Positions 45,613 through 52,958 of a DNA stretch of 64,000 bases are shown here, in pieces. Made by a program: the position numbers and the translations under genes. This DNA comes from Salinibacterium sp. M195 (lineage in GTDB: Bacteria; Actinomycetota; Actinomycetes; Actinomycetales; Microbacteriaceae), in contig NZ_CP040814.1 of assembly GCF_019443965.1 (NCBI RefSeq), positions 1,240,001 through 1,304,000 of the forward strand. Reading direction: 5' to 3'. The notes under the pieces were generated by a model. The model had not been told where the DNA came from. It worked only from the letters and a program-made list of their open reading frames with translations, and did not search any database. The number at the start of each line of letters is the position of its first letter. Positions within the stretch are counted from its first letter, which is position 1.

Positions 45613-46284
45613 ATGCGTAAACTCACAGCAATCACCGGTCTCGGACTCGCAGCGGCACTCACCCTCACGGGCTGCTCAGCAGCTACAGAGGCTCCGGCCT
45701 CCACTGATGAGAGCAACTCTTCGATGGTCGTCGACACAGTAAACAGCGACGGCGCCGCACTGCGTGCATCGCTAACGGCCCTGCTCGCTGACCACGTCTA
45801 CCTCGCCGGTGCAGCCATCGACCAGGCGCTCGCCGATGGTGGCGACCTTACGACGGCCGATGTTGCCGGAGCAGTCGAAACGCTCGACACCAACTCGGTC
45901 GAGATCGCAGCCCTCGTGGGCTCGGCCTACCCAGACGCTGAGCAGCCTTTCCTTGACTCATGGCGTTCACACATCCCGTTCTTCGTGAACTACGCAGTAG
46001 CGAAGGCAACCGGTGACGAGGCTGGCATCGAACAGGCAATGTCAGACTTGGGTGGCTATGCAGTGTCGTTCGGCCAGCTGATCAACTCTGTTGTTCCTGA
46101 ACTGCCGGCTGAGGCAGTACAGGCTGAGCTCGAGATGCACGCCACGTCGCTCGTCGCGGCAATTGACGCCAACATCGCCGGTGACCCTGCCTACTTCGCG
46201 CTGCTGAAGGAAGCTGCTGGACACATGCCGATGACGGCAACAGCTCTCGCTGGCGGAATTGCAGCCAACAAGGGTATTCAGTAA
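45613..46284 (+). CDS. Four-histidine helical-bundle lipoprotein
   Basis: A 223-aa lipoprotein (lipobox LTGC, Cys21). The rest is predicted all-helical and appears internally duplicated: 'LRASLTALLADHVYLAGAAI' resembles the later 'ELEMHATSLVAAIDANIAGD'. Four histidines (61, 120, 176, 204) lie at similar helix positions, 'SWRSHIPFFV' and 'AAGHMPMTATA' being the partners. I recall similar bundles in Bacillus/Paenibacillus proteins misnamed copper amine oxidase, but the biochemical role is unknown. GGAG precedes the ATG. A metal-binding function alongside the cupredoxin is inference. Confidence 0.82.
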   Translation: MRKLTAITGLGLAAALTLTGCSAATEAPASTDESNSSMVVDTVNSDGAALRASLTALLADHVYLAGAAIDQALADGGDLTTADVAGAVETLDTNSVEIAALVGSAYPDAEQPFLDSWRSHIPFFVNYAVAKATGDEAGIEQAMSDLGGYAVSFGQLINSVVPELPAEAVQAELEMHATSLVAAIDANIAGDPAYFALLKEAAGHMPMTATALAGGIAANKGIQ

Positions 46285-46300
46285 AACCACAGCACGAATG

Positions 46301-46338
46301 AACCGGCGGGGAGCGAACGAATCGCTCCCCGCCGGTTT
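46301..46338 (+). terminator. Strong hairpin after four-histidine lipoprotein gene
   Basis: A 16-bp perfect stem (left arm AACCGGCGGGGAGCGA) with a 5-6 nt loop and a short T-run (TTT). It lies between the lipoprotein and the membrane-protein gene, so the latter is probably transcribed at lower level or separately. Confidence 0.85.
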
Positions 46339-46377
46339 CAGCGTTTCCGGGAAGTTGTTGAGAGAAAGGGCAAGGAC

Positions 46378-46797
46378 ATGAAGATTTTCATTATTGCGGC
46401 ACGGATCTGGATTGCACTCGCGTTGCTGGTTAACGCCTACGTGCACTTTGTTCTCGCAACTCCCTTCGATGCCGTCGTCGGCTCGCTCGTCAGCCAGGGT
46501 GCGTTGTTCCGCATCCAGGGCGTGGTGAATATCCTCGCGGCCGTCCTGATCCTGGCGGTGTACCGCTGGTGGACCGGGCTGGTCGTGGCAGTGATCGCAG
46601 CGGGCGGCCTCGCACTCTTAGTGGTATCGGTTTATGTTCCACTGGACTTGAGCGCAATTGGGTTTCCCGTCATCTACGAACCTGTCTGGTATCAAGACAA
46701 GGTGATAGCAGTCATCGCTCAGGGCTTCGCGCTAATCGGCGGCCTCGCGGTGGCGCTGCTTACTCGTAGCGCAAAGACTCCACAGGGTCGGCCTTAG
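46378..46797 (+). CDS. Four-helix membrane protein, unknown function
   Basis: A 139-aa protein with hydrophobic segments at about 5-27, 42-60, 65-85 and 110-127. The pattern resembles DoxX-like or small integral membrane proteins, but no family is assigned with confidence. The last codons ('SAKTPQGRP') read across the antisense permease-tail remnant at 46760, so the native C-terminus may have been replaced. It may work with the two lipoproteins upstream. Confidence 0.75.
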   Translation: MKIFIIAARIWIALALLVNAYVHFVLATPFDAVVGSLVSQGALFRIQGVVNILAAVLILAVYRWWTGLVVAVIAAGGLALLVVSVYVPLDLSAIGFPVIYEPVWYQDKVIAVIAQGFALIGGLAVALLTRSAKTPQGRP

Positions 46798-46816
46798 CAG
46801 CGCGGGCCGCGGGCAG
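46760..46816 (-). pseudogene. Remnant of FtsX/MacB-type permease tail (copy B)
   Basis: On the minus strand this reads LPAARAAKADPVESLRYE followed by a stop codon: the complete C-terminal signature of an FtsX/MacB permease, with no upstream gene. 15 of 17 residues match copy A at 44665. It abuts a truncated response-regulator fragment at 46818, so the junction is a deletion or rearrangement point. Confidence 0.65.
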
Positions 46817-46817
46817 G

Positions 46818-47051
46818 GTGCCAGCTCGAATTCCGCTTGAGCTTCTCCAACTGACGGAGCGAGAACGAGAAGTGCTGCTTCTTGTCGCCCGCGGTAGGTC
46901 CAATCAAGACATCGCCGGTGAATTATTCATTTCACCTCACACCGCCAAGACCCACGTGAATCGGATAATGACGAAGCTCAACGCTCACGATCGTGCGCAG
47001 CTGGTGATTCTTGCCTACGAGAGCGGTTTGCTTGCTCCCGGTGCCAACTAA
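46818..47051 (+). pseudogene. Receiver-less NarL-type response regulator (LuxR HTH only)
   Basis: A 77-codon frame containing only the C-terminal GerE/LuxR DNA-binding domain ('LTEREREVLLLVARGRSNQD', 'HTAKTHVNRIMTKLNAHDRA'). The receiver domain and linker are absent and the frame starts at the junction with permease-tail copy B without a ribosome site at a proper distance. It is probably a gene fragment; a functional stand-alone HTH cannot be excluded. Confidence 0.75.
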
Positions 47052-47072
47052 TAACCGCCTCTTACGCCAGCG

Positions 47073-47372
47073 CTACTTCTTCAGCGCGTCCTGACGTTTC
47101 TTCTGTGCGGCTGCGCGGTCCATCCGTTCGATACGTAGCAGGTCGAGAAGTAGGGCTGCGATCGGGATAACCGACACGACTCCGAGCCATTCTTGGGTGC
47201 CGTCGCCGGTGACGTAGAGAACATTGAAAACTACGGCCCAGACGACCCCACCGATAAGCCAGACGAGTCTCCACCACGGAGTAGTCAATTGCCGGATGCG
47301 GTTCTTCACCACGGACGTCTTCGCCGGGGGAGCGTTCTCGCCTGACGTTTGTGCGGGTGTGTTCTCAGCCAT
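47073..47372 (-). CDS. Small two-helix membrane protein, unknown function
   Basis: A 99-aa protein. Hydrophilic N-terminus (AENTPAQTSGENAPPAKTS), two membrane helices (about 34-53 and 61-79), and a basic C-terminus rich in Arg/Lys/Gln. No recognised family beyond a general 2TM pattern. It is convergent with the response-regulator fragment and divergent from the ammonium transporter. Confidence 0.72.
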   Translation of the reverse strand: MAENTPAQTSGENAPPAKTSVVKNRIRQLTTPWWRLVWLIGGVVWAVVFNVLYVTGDGTQEWLGVVSVIPIAALLLDLLRIERMDRAAAQKKRQDALKK

Positions 47373-47515
47373 GCGTCAACTCTATGTTCTCCTGATGCTT
47401 GCCGAGAGGATCGCACAGTTTTGCTTGAAGAACGACAGTCGCGTCCACTTGCCGACTCATCGTCAAGGACATCCTCGGTATCTCGAAACCAGCCTGTAAC
47501 ACCACGACGTCTAGT

Positions 47516-47553
47516 TTTACGTGCCCGAAACATGACCGTGGGCGTTACGAAAC
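47516..47553 (+). promoter_or_regulatory. Two-site GlnR operator upstream of ammonium transporter
   Basis: Two consecutive 22-bp sites match the GlnR pattern gTnAc-n6-GaAAc: TTTAC-GTGCCC-GAAAC (47516-47531), a 6-bp spacer ATGACC, then GTGGG-CGTTAC-GAAAC (47538-47553). The a-site is a near-perfect match; the b-site keeps GAAAC. This is the arrangement known for GlnR-controlled nitrogen genes in actinobacteria, about 115 bp before the amt start. The remainder of the 295-bp gap holds nothing else recognisable. Confidence 0.75.
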
Positions 47554-47667
47554 GGTAGGACGGGATGCTGTGTCGTGCGGGTCAGTGGGAGTGGAAGAAC
47601 CCGACACTCACTGAAATCTGCCAAAGAGTTAAGTGTGCACCAGGCGCACAAAGCGAAAGAGGTTGAG

Positions 47668-48885
47668 ATGGATACAGTTGTATGGGTACTCATTAGCACT
47701 GCATTAGTGCTGCTTATGACCCCCGGTTTGGCATTCTTTTACGGTGGACTCGTCAAAGAGAAGTCAGTAGTCAGCATGATGATGATGAGCTTCGGATCGC
47801 TCGGCCTTGTTGCCGTTCTCTGGATCCTCATCGGCGCGAACATGAGCTCGATCGATGGTTCGATCTGGTCATTCTCGGGTAACCCGTTCAGCAACTTCGG
47901 TCAGGAAGGCGTTGCTGGCAGCGATCTCCTCGTCGTCGCCTTCGGCGGAACCTTCGCCATCATCACCACCGCACTGATCTCGGGTGCCATCGCCGACCGT
48001 GCTCGTTTCGGACCATGGATGATCTACACCGGTGTCTGGGCAACGCTCGTTTACTTCCCTGTTGCGGCGTGGGTATGGGGCGGTGGCTGGATCCAGAACC
48101 TCGGAGATAGCCTCGGCGGCCTCCCGGCAGTAATTGACTACGCCGGCGGTACTGCTGTTCACATCAACGCTGGTGCCGCAGCTCTCGGTCTCGCCCTGGT
48201 TCTTGGCAAGCGCGTCGGGTTTAACAAGGAAATCACGCAGCCTCACAATGTTCCTCTCGTTCTTATTGGTGCAGCTCTGCTCTGGTTCGGCTGGTTCGGC
48301 TTCAACGCGGGTGCCGCTAGCGACGCCGATGAAGCTGGCCTGATCGTGTTCAACACGCTCGCTGCTCCTGCTGCCGGTATTCTCGGCTGGATTGTCGTTG
48401 AGAAGTTGCGCACAGGCAAGGCCACCGCAGTTGGTGCCGTATCTGGTGTTGTTGCTGGCCTCGTCGCGATCACGCCAGCGTGTGCCAACCTGACGCCCGG
48501 CTGGACTTTGGTGCTCGGTGCTATCGCCGGTGCTGTCTCGGCTCTGGCAATCGAGCTCAAGTACAACCTCGGCTTCGATGACTCGCTTGACGTAGTTGGG
48601 CTCCACCTCGTCGCCGGAATAATCGGAACCATCTACCTCGGCTTCTTCGCCACCGGCACCGGCCTCTTCACCGGAGGAGATGCTGGACAGCTCGTTGTTC
48701 AGACCATCAGCGTTCTCGCTGTAGCAATCTTCTCGTTCGTTATGTCTTGGTTGATCGGAACAGCGATTCAGAAGACCATCGGATTCCGCGTTACTTCAGA
48801 AGAAGAAATCGCGGGCATCGACCTCGCCGTCCACGGCGAGTCGGGATATGCGCTGTCGACACGGGAAACTGTCTCGGCAAAGTAG
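47668..48885 (+). CDS. amt: Ammonium transporter
   Basis: A 405-aa Amt/Rh protein with about eleven membrane helices. Signature residues include 'VVAFGGTFAIITTALISGAI', the twin-histidine pore residues in 'GGTAVHINAGAAAL' and 'VVGLHLVAGIIGTIYLG', and 'LLWFGWFGFNAGAA'. ATG 47668 is preceded by GAAAGAGG and starts the conserved first helix; an upstream in-frame start would add an unrelated basic stretch. No glnK or glnD follows, unlike the usual amtB-glnK-glnD order. A GlnR operator lies upstream. Confidence 0.95.
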   Translation: MDTVVWVLISTALVLLMTPGLAFFYGGLVKEKSVVSMMMMSFGSLGLVAVLWILIGANMSSIDGSIWSFSGNPFSNFGQEGVAGSDLLVVAFGGTFAIITTALISGAIADRARFGPWMIYTGVWATLVYFPVAAWVWGGGWIQNLGDSLGGLPAVIDYAGGTAVHINAGAAALGLALVLGKRVGFNKEITQPHNVPLVLIGAALLWFGWFGFNAGAASDADEAGLIVFNTLAAPAAGILGWIVVEKLRTGKATAVGAVSGVVAGLVAITPACANLTPGWTLVLGAIAGAVSALAIELKYNLGFDDSLDVVGLHLVAGIIGTIYLGFFATGTGLFTGGDAGQLVVQTISVLAVAIFSFVMSWLIGTAIQKTIGFRVTSEEEIAGIDLAVHGESGYALSTRETVSAK

Positions 48886-48900
48886 AGCCCACAACCTCGG

Positions 48901-48938
48901 GAGGGGCACGACTGTTATCGCAGTTGTGTCCCTCTTTT
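48901..48938 (+). terminator. Terminator after ammonium transporter
   Basis: A stem of about 14 bp (GAGGGGCACGACTG paired with CAGTTGTGTCCCTC, one mismatch) with a TTATCG loop and a TTTT tail. It ends the amt transcript as a single gene. A weaker second hairpin (AACCCCG/CGGGGTT, 48953-48990) follows and may act on the convergent pdxH transcript. Confidence 0.85.
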
Positions 48939-49022
48939 GGCGTTAAGCGAAGAACCCCGAACCCGATGGTCAGGCTGTCGGAGCGGGGTTTCGTTGCGCG
49001 CGAGGGAAGGCACGGTCACGGG

Positions 49023-49664
49023 TTACGGCTGCAGCCGCATCCGGTCCCATTTTCCTGACGCGGCACGCACGAAGCGCACGCGGTCGTGCAGGCGTGAGCT
49101 GCGACCTTGCCAGAACTCGATCATGGTTGGCTCAACAACGAAGCCACCCCAGTCATCCGGTCGAGGCACATCGCGGCCCTCGAACTCGGCCTCAAGCTCC
49201 GCCACGCGGCCTTCGAGCAGCGTTCGGGATGCGATGGGTTGCGATTGTTCGCTGGCGTGCGCCGCAATTTGGCTGCCTCGGGGTCGCGACGCAAAGTAGG
49301 CGTCAGAAAGGAGTGCGGCGACGGGGCGGGCAACTCCTTGCACCAGTACTTGCCGGTGGATTGAGTACCAGGGAAACACAAGGGCAGCGGCAGGATTCGC
49401 GATAAGTTCGCGCCCTTTGTTGGAGCTGTAGTTCGTGAAAAATTCGAATCCGGAATTGTCGATGGCCCGCAGCAGCACGGTGCGGCTGCAAGGAGAGCTA
49501 TCGGCATCCACGGTCGACAGCACCATCGCATTGGGTTCATAGACGTCTGCGTCGCTGGCATTCGCGAGCCACAACCGAAACTGTTCGACGGGGTCGGCGA
49601 GCACGTCCGAATCATTGAGCGGCAGCTGGCCGTAGTCGGTGTGTTGGCTCAAGGGGTCGGACAC
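49023..49664 (-). CDS. pdxH: Pyridoxamine 5'-phosphate oxidase
   Basis: A 213-aa FMN enzyme that makes pyridoxal phosphate. It contains 'EPNAMVLSTVDADSSPCSRT', 'GFEFFTNYSSNKGRELIANP' and 'SRLHDRVRFVRAASGKWDRM' followed by RLQP, the PdxH C-terminal signature. GTG start with AAAGGA 7 nt upstream. It lies 36 bp downstream of the nhaA start region on the same strand direction and is likely separate. Confidence 0.95.
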   Translation of the reverse strand: MSDPLSQHTDYGQLPLNDSDVLADPVEQFRLWLANASDADVYEPNAMVLSTVDADSSPCSRTVLLRAIDNSGFEFFTNYSSNKGRELIANPAAALVFPWYSIHRQVLVQGVARPVAALLSDAYFASRPRGSQIAAHASEQSQPIASRTLLEGRVAELEAEFEGRDVPRPDDWGGFVVEPTMIEFWQGRSSRLHDRVRFVRAASGKWDRMRLQP

Positions 49665-49700
49665 GGTGCATCCTTTCGACAGCGTGCAGCAGCCCGCTGG

Positions 49701-50963
49701 TTAGTAATCGTCTTCGATGAGCGCTTTGTTTTTGTCGGGGATTCCATCTTCGTTCATGTCGCGCTTGCGGGCGAGACGGGAATCCCAGCGGAGGCTGATT
49801 GCGGCGAGGATCGCGGCGAGTGCGGTGGCGATGAGGATGGCAAGTTTGGCGCCGGTGGTGTGCTCGCTGTCGGGGAACGACAGTTCAGAGATGAGTAGTG
49901 ACACGGTGAACCCGATGCCGGTGAGAAACCCGATAGGCAGCAGGTCCCGCAAGCCGATCGAATCTGCGAGACGGAACTTCGTCACCTTGGTGATGAGCGC
50001 GGTTGTGCCGAGCACTCCGATAATCTTTCCGACCACCAATCCGATGATGATGGCGGGAACAACGGGCTGCACGAGAACGTCGCTGACCTTCTCCTCGCCG
50101 CCCAACGAAACCCCGGCGGCGAAGAACGCGAAGATCGGTAAGGCGATTCCTGATGACGTCGGGCGAACCGCATCATCGAAGGCATGAGTTCTGGTGTCTT
50201 TTTCCCCGTGAACGAGCTTGGCGGGAACGGTGAATCCGAGCACGACGCCGGCAATTGTGGCGTGCACTCCGGAATCGTGCATGAAGGCCCAGGCAAGCAG
50301 AGCCAGCGGAATCAGCAGCCACCAACGCGGCTTGCGGGAACGAACGACGAGACCGAAGAGCACGATCGCGATGAGCGAGAACAGGAGCGACAGCAAGTCG
50401 ATGCTCTCGGTGTAGAAGAGGGCAATGATGACGATCGCAAGCAGGTCGTCGACAACAGCCATGGTGAGGAGGAAGGTACGAAGTGCACGGGGCAGCCCGC
50501 GGCCGAAGATAGCGAGAATCGCGAGGGCGAAAGCAATATCTGTGGCGGTAGGGATCGCCCAGCCGCCGAGCGCGGAGGAGTCACCCATGGTGAGAACGAC
50601 GAGCGTGAAGAGCAGCGCGGGAAAGAGCATCCCGCCGATTGCCGCGAACACGGGAACGGCGGCTTCACGCGGTTTGCGCAGGCTGCCGGCCACGAGCTCT
50701 TGCTTGAGTTCGACGCCAACGACGAAGAAGAAGATCGCGAGCAGACCGTCGGCAGCCCAGGTGGCGAGAGTGAGGTTCAGGTGGAGTGACTCCGGGCCGA
50801 TCGTGGTCTCGGCAAGGGCTGCATACCCTTCGCGCCACGGGGAGTTCGCCCAGATCAGGGCGATTGCAGCGGCAACCATGAGCAGGATGCCGCTGGTTGT
50901 CTCCATGGTGACCCAGCGGCGTACTCGCTTGCGTGGGCTCAGCTTCTTAGTGGATGTGGTCAC
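49701..50963 (-). CDS. nhaA: Na+/H+ antiporter NhaA
   Basis: A 420-aa NhaA antiporter with about twelve helices. The ion-binding pair is in 'TMAVVDDLLAIVIIALFY' and the preceding conserved Asp in 'IPTATDIAFALAILAIFG'. 'FFFVVGVELKQELVAGSLRK' matches helix III. The C-terminus ends in a short acidic tail. GTG 50963 is chosen because it gives the usual N-terminal length; a start at 51041 would add 26 residues without family resemblance. It extrudes sodium and controls pH. Confidence 0.94.
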   Translation of the reverse strand: MTTSTKKLSPRKRVRRWVTMETTSGILLMVAAAIALIWANSPWREGYAALAETTIGPESLHLNLTLATWAADGLLAIFFFVVGVELKQELVAGSLRKPREAAVPVFAAIGGMLFPALLFTLVVLTMGDSSALGGWAIPTATDIAFALAILAIFGRGLPRALRTFLLTMAVVDDLLAIVIIALFYTESIDLLSLLFSLIAIVLFGLVVRSRKPRWWLLIPLALLAWAFMHDSGVHATIAGVVLGFTVPAKLVHGEKDTRTHAFDDAVRPTSSGIALPIFAFFAAGVSLGGEEKVSDVLVQPVVPAIIIGLVVGKIIGVLGTTALITKVTKFRLADSIGLRDLLPIGFLTGIGFTVSLLISELSFPDSEHTTGAKLAILIATALAAILAAISLRWDSRLARKRDMNEDGIPDKNKALIEDDY

Positions 50964-51241
50964 AAAATTCCAGACGTTGAGGTTCGTCAGCGGGGTCGCC
51001 GACACAATCGCCGACCAGACTTCCCGGCACTCCGGTGACAATTCTACCGGTTGTCGCGGCTACAGGTACACGCGGTTGGCGGCGGCGCACGGAGCGAACA
51101 GGAATGCGGCGCACCACTCTTCCTGACTCCGCGCTCCACGGCGTATGAGAGTTGCCTCACAATCGGCACTCACGGTTGCTGTGTGCCACTGAGTAGGGGA
51201 TCGTGGGACGTTCAATTCGCTGAACCTGGAAGGACGAACAT

Positions 51242-51544
51242 ATGCTCACCCTCACCGAAACAGCCACCACAGTCGTCAAGACGATTGTTGAACAAGATGC
51301 CAACACCGAAGCTTCTGGCCTCCGCATTAATGGAGAGCCCGGCGCCCCCAACCTCACTGTTGCTGTAGTTGCAGCTCCCGAGGCCGGCGACTCTGTTGTT
51401 GAAGCCGAAGGCGCAAAGGTGTTTCTCGAAGAGAACGCCGCCATCGCCCTCAGCGACAAGACGCTCGACGCCGAGGTTGGCGAGAATGGCGCGGTCAACT
51501 TCGCGATTCTCGACAACGCTCAGGCAACGCCAGACGAGGCTTAG
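51242..51544 (+). CDS. HesB/IscA-like protein lacking cysteines
   Basis: A 100-aa protein with the general A-type Fe-S carrier layout ('LTETATTVVKTIVEQDANTE', 'GLRINGEPGAPNLTVAVVAA', 'VFLEENAAIALSDKTLDAEV'). It contains no cysteine at all, whereas true HesB/IscA proteins use three conserved cysteines (CGCG and one internal). It can therefore hardly carry an iron-sulfur cluster in the usual way. GGAAGG upstream of the ATG. The role is unknown. Confidence 0.78.
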   Translation: MLTLTETATTVVKTIVEQDANTEASGLRINGEPGAPNLTVAVVAAPEAGDSVVEAEGAKVFLEENAAIALSDKTLDAEVGENGAVNFAILDNAQATPDEA

Positions 51545-52843
51545 CTAGTAGCGGGCGAGAGCGTCAGCATCTCGAGCATGAGTTACCGATCGGCGGATGG
51601 CGTCTAACGCCTCCACCGGGTCTGTCTCGGCTTCAGCGATCATTAGCTGGCGCTCCGCCTCCGCTAGGCGAGTGCGCGCATTCGCGCTCACTCCTCCTCG
51701 CCCCACCATTTCTTTCACGATATTTATCTGACTTCGGGCGGCAAGCACCGTTCCGCGGTACGCCGCACGAGCGTGTTCGAACCGTTGTTGTTGATTGCGT
51801 GCTGTCGCTAATGCGTTGTCAAGCTCAGCGCTGGCGTGCGTCAGAACAATGAGTTGACGAAACGGATCGTGTCGGCCACCAGCCCGCACTGCGGTCCCCG
51901 TTAGTGCATTGTCAACCGCAGCGATCGCGGTGATGATGCCAGACGCGGTGTCAGGGTCTTGGGCCCGGTCTAACGCCACCCGCGCTTCGCGAAGGTCACT
52001 CATGCTCGTGTCGCGCATCCGTGTGACAGCGACTTCGGCGTCGCTCGCCTCTGCCAGAGTGAGTTCTGAGGCCGAGAGTTGTTGGGCTGCCCGGTGCAGA
52101 TCAGAGGCAGCGAGGTGCAGTAGCTCTGCGACAGCGTTGACTCCTGTCTCGCTAATCTCGGGCGACGCTACATCGAGATGTTGCGTGGCGTTGTCGAGAA
52201 GTTGTCGAGCGTTCTCGCGCTGTCGAATCGCGACGGCCAATACCGACTCAAGATAGCGTTCTGCTGCCTCATCCTGCTGCTGTTGAAGCCGCACGAGATG
52301 CTCGCGCAAGGAACTTAGCTGCTGAGTGAGCTCGATGACAGTCCCGCCGGCGGCGGCTTCAGTTCGTCGGCGTTCGGTGAAATCGCTGTCGAAACGTTCC
52401 AGCAGCAGGAGCGCTTTCTCGCACAAAGCGATCATCTGTAGTGTCGTTCGGCGACGAGATCGATCGGCCTCGTTCACCGCAATGTCCCGTTGCTGGCCTA
52501 AGCGAAAGGCCTCTGTCAGTTCTTGACGAGCTTGCGTGAGCGCGCGAGTGAATTCTTGCACGCTCGCAGCCCCGAATTGGGCAATGGCGAATCCGACCTC
52601 ATTTTCGGAATCGCGCACGCGGTCATCCAGACTGACCAGCAGTGCCGCGGCATGAGCGTCGAGCTCGGTCTGCGAAGACGAACCACGGATGCCGCGATCG
52701 CCCCCGCGACGAAACAACAGAATGAAAGCTCCGACTCCCACCGCAAGCACGACGACGACGAGAGTGACGACCGCAATCGTGGTGCCGCGAACCAGCTCGA
52801 CGGCATCGGTGGCGGCCAGCAGGAGGAGAGCATCGGGCACCAT
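51545..52843 (-). CDS. Coiled-coil membrane protein (C-terminal half of TPM-type proteins)
   Basis: A 432-aa protein. One membrane helix (about 21-45, AVVTLVVVVLAVGVGAFILL) with a very short exterior, then about 380 residues of heptad-rich helix ('LTQQLSSLREHLVRLQQQQD', 'ERRRTEAAAGG'). The region resembles the cytoplasmic coiled-coil part of actinobacterial TPM-domain proteins, but the TPM domain itself is missing. Its stop immediately abuts the stop of the HesB-like gene. Function unknown. Confidence 0.75.
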   Translation of the reverse strand: MVPDALLLLAATDAVELVRGTTIAVVTLVVVVLAVGVGAFILLFRRGGDRGIRGSSSQTELDAHAAALLVSLDDRVRDSENEVGFAIAQFGAASVQEFTRALTQARQELTEAFRLGQQRDIAVNEADRSRRRTTLQMIALCEKALLLLERFDSDFTERRRTEAAAGGTVIELTQQLSSLREHLVRLQQQQDEAAERYLESVLAVAIRQRENARQLLDNATQHLDVASPEISETGVNAVAELLHLAASDLHRAAQQLSASELTLAEASDAEVAVTRMRDTSMSDLREARVALDRAQDPDTASGIITAIAAVDNALTGTAVRAGGRHDPFRQLIVLTHASAELDNALATARNQQQRFEHARAAYRGTVLAARSQINIVKEMVGRGGVSANARTRLAEAERQLMIAEAETDPVEALDAIRRSVTHARDADALARY

Positions 52844-52958
52844 GTCTCGTATTCTACGGTCGACTGGCGCGAGAACTGGGGGTGAGACTAGCGGGTGAGT
52901 CTTGCGAAACTCGTGCCTGTTGCACCGTTTCTTGTGGTTACACGCTTAAGGTGGCGGT

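Noticed and set aside
47869..48606. A 245-codon minus-strand frame over the ammonium transporter
   Set aside because: Antisense to amt; highly charged composition caused by the hydrophobic codons of the real gene.
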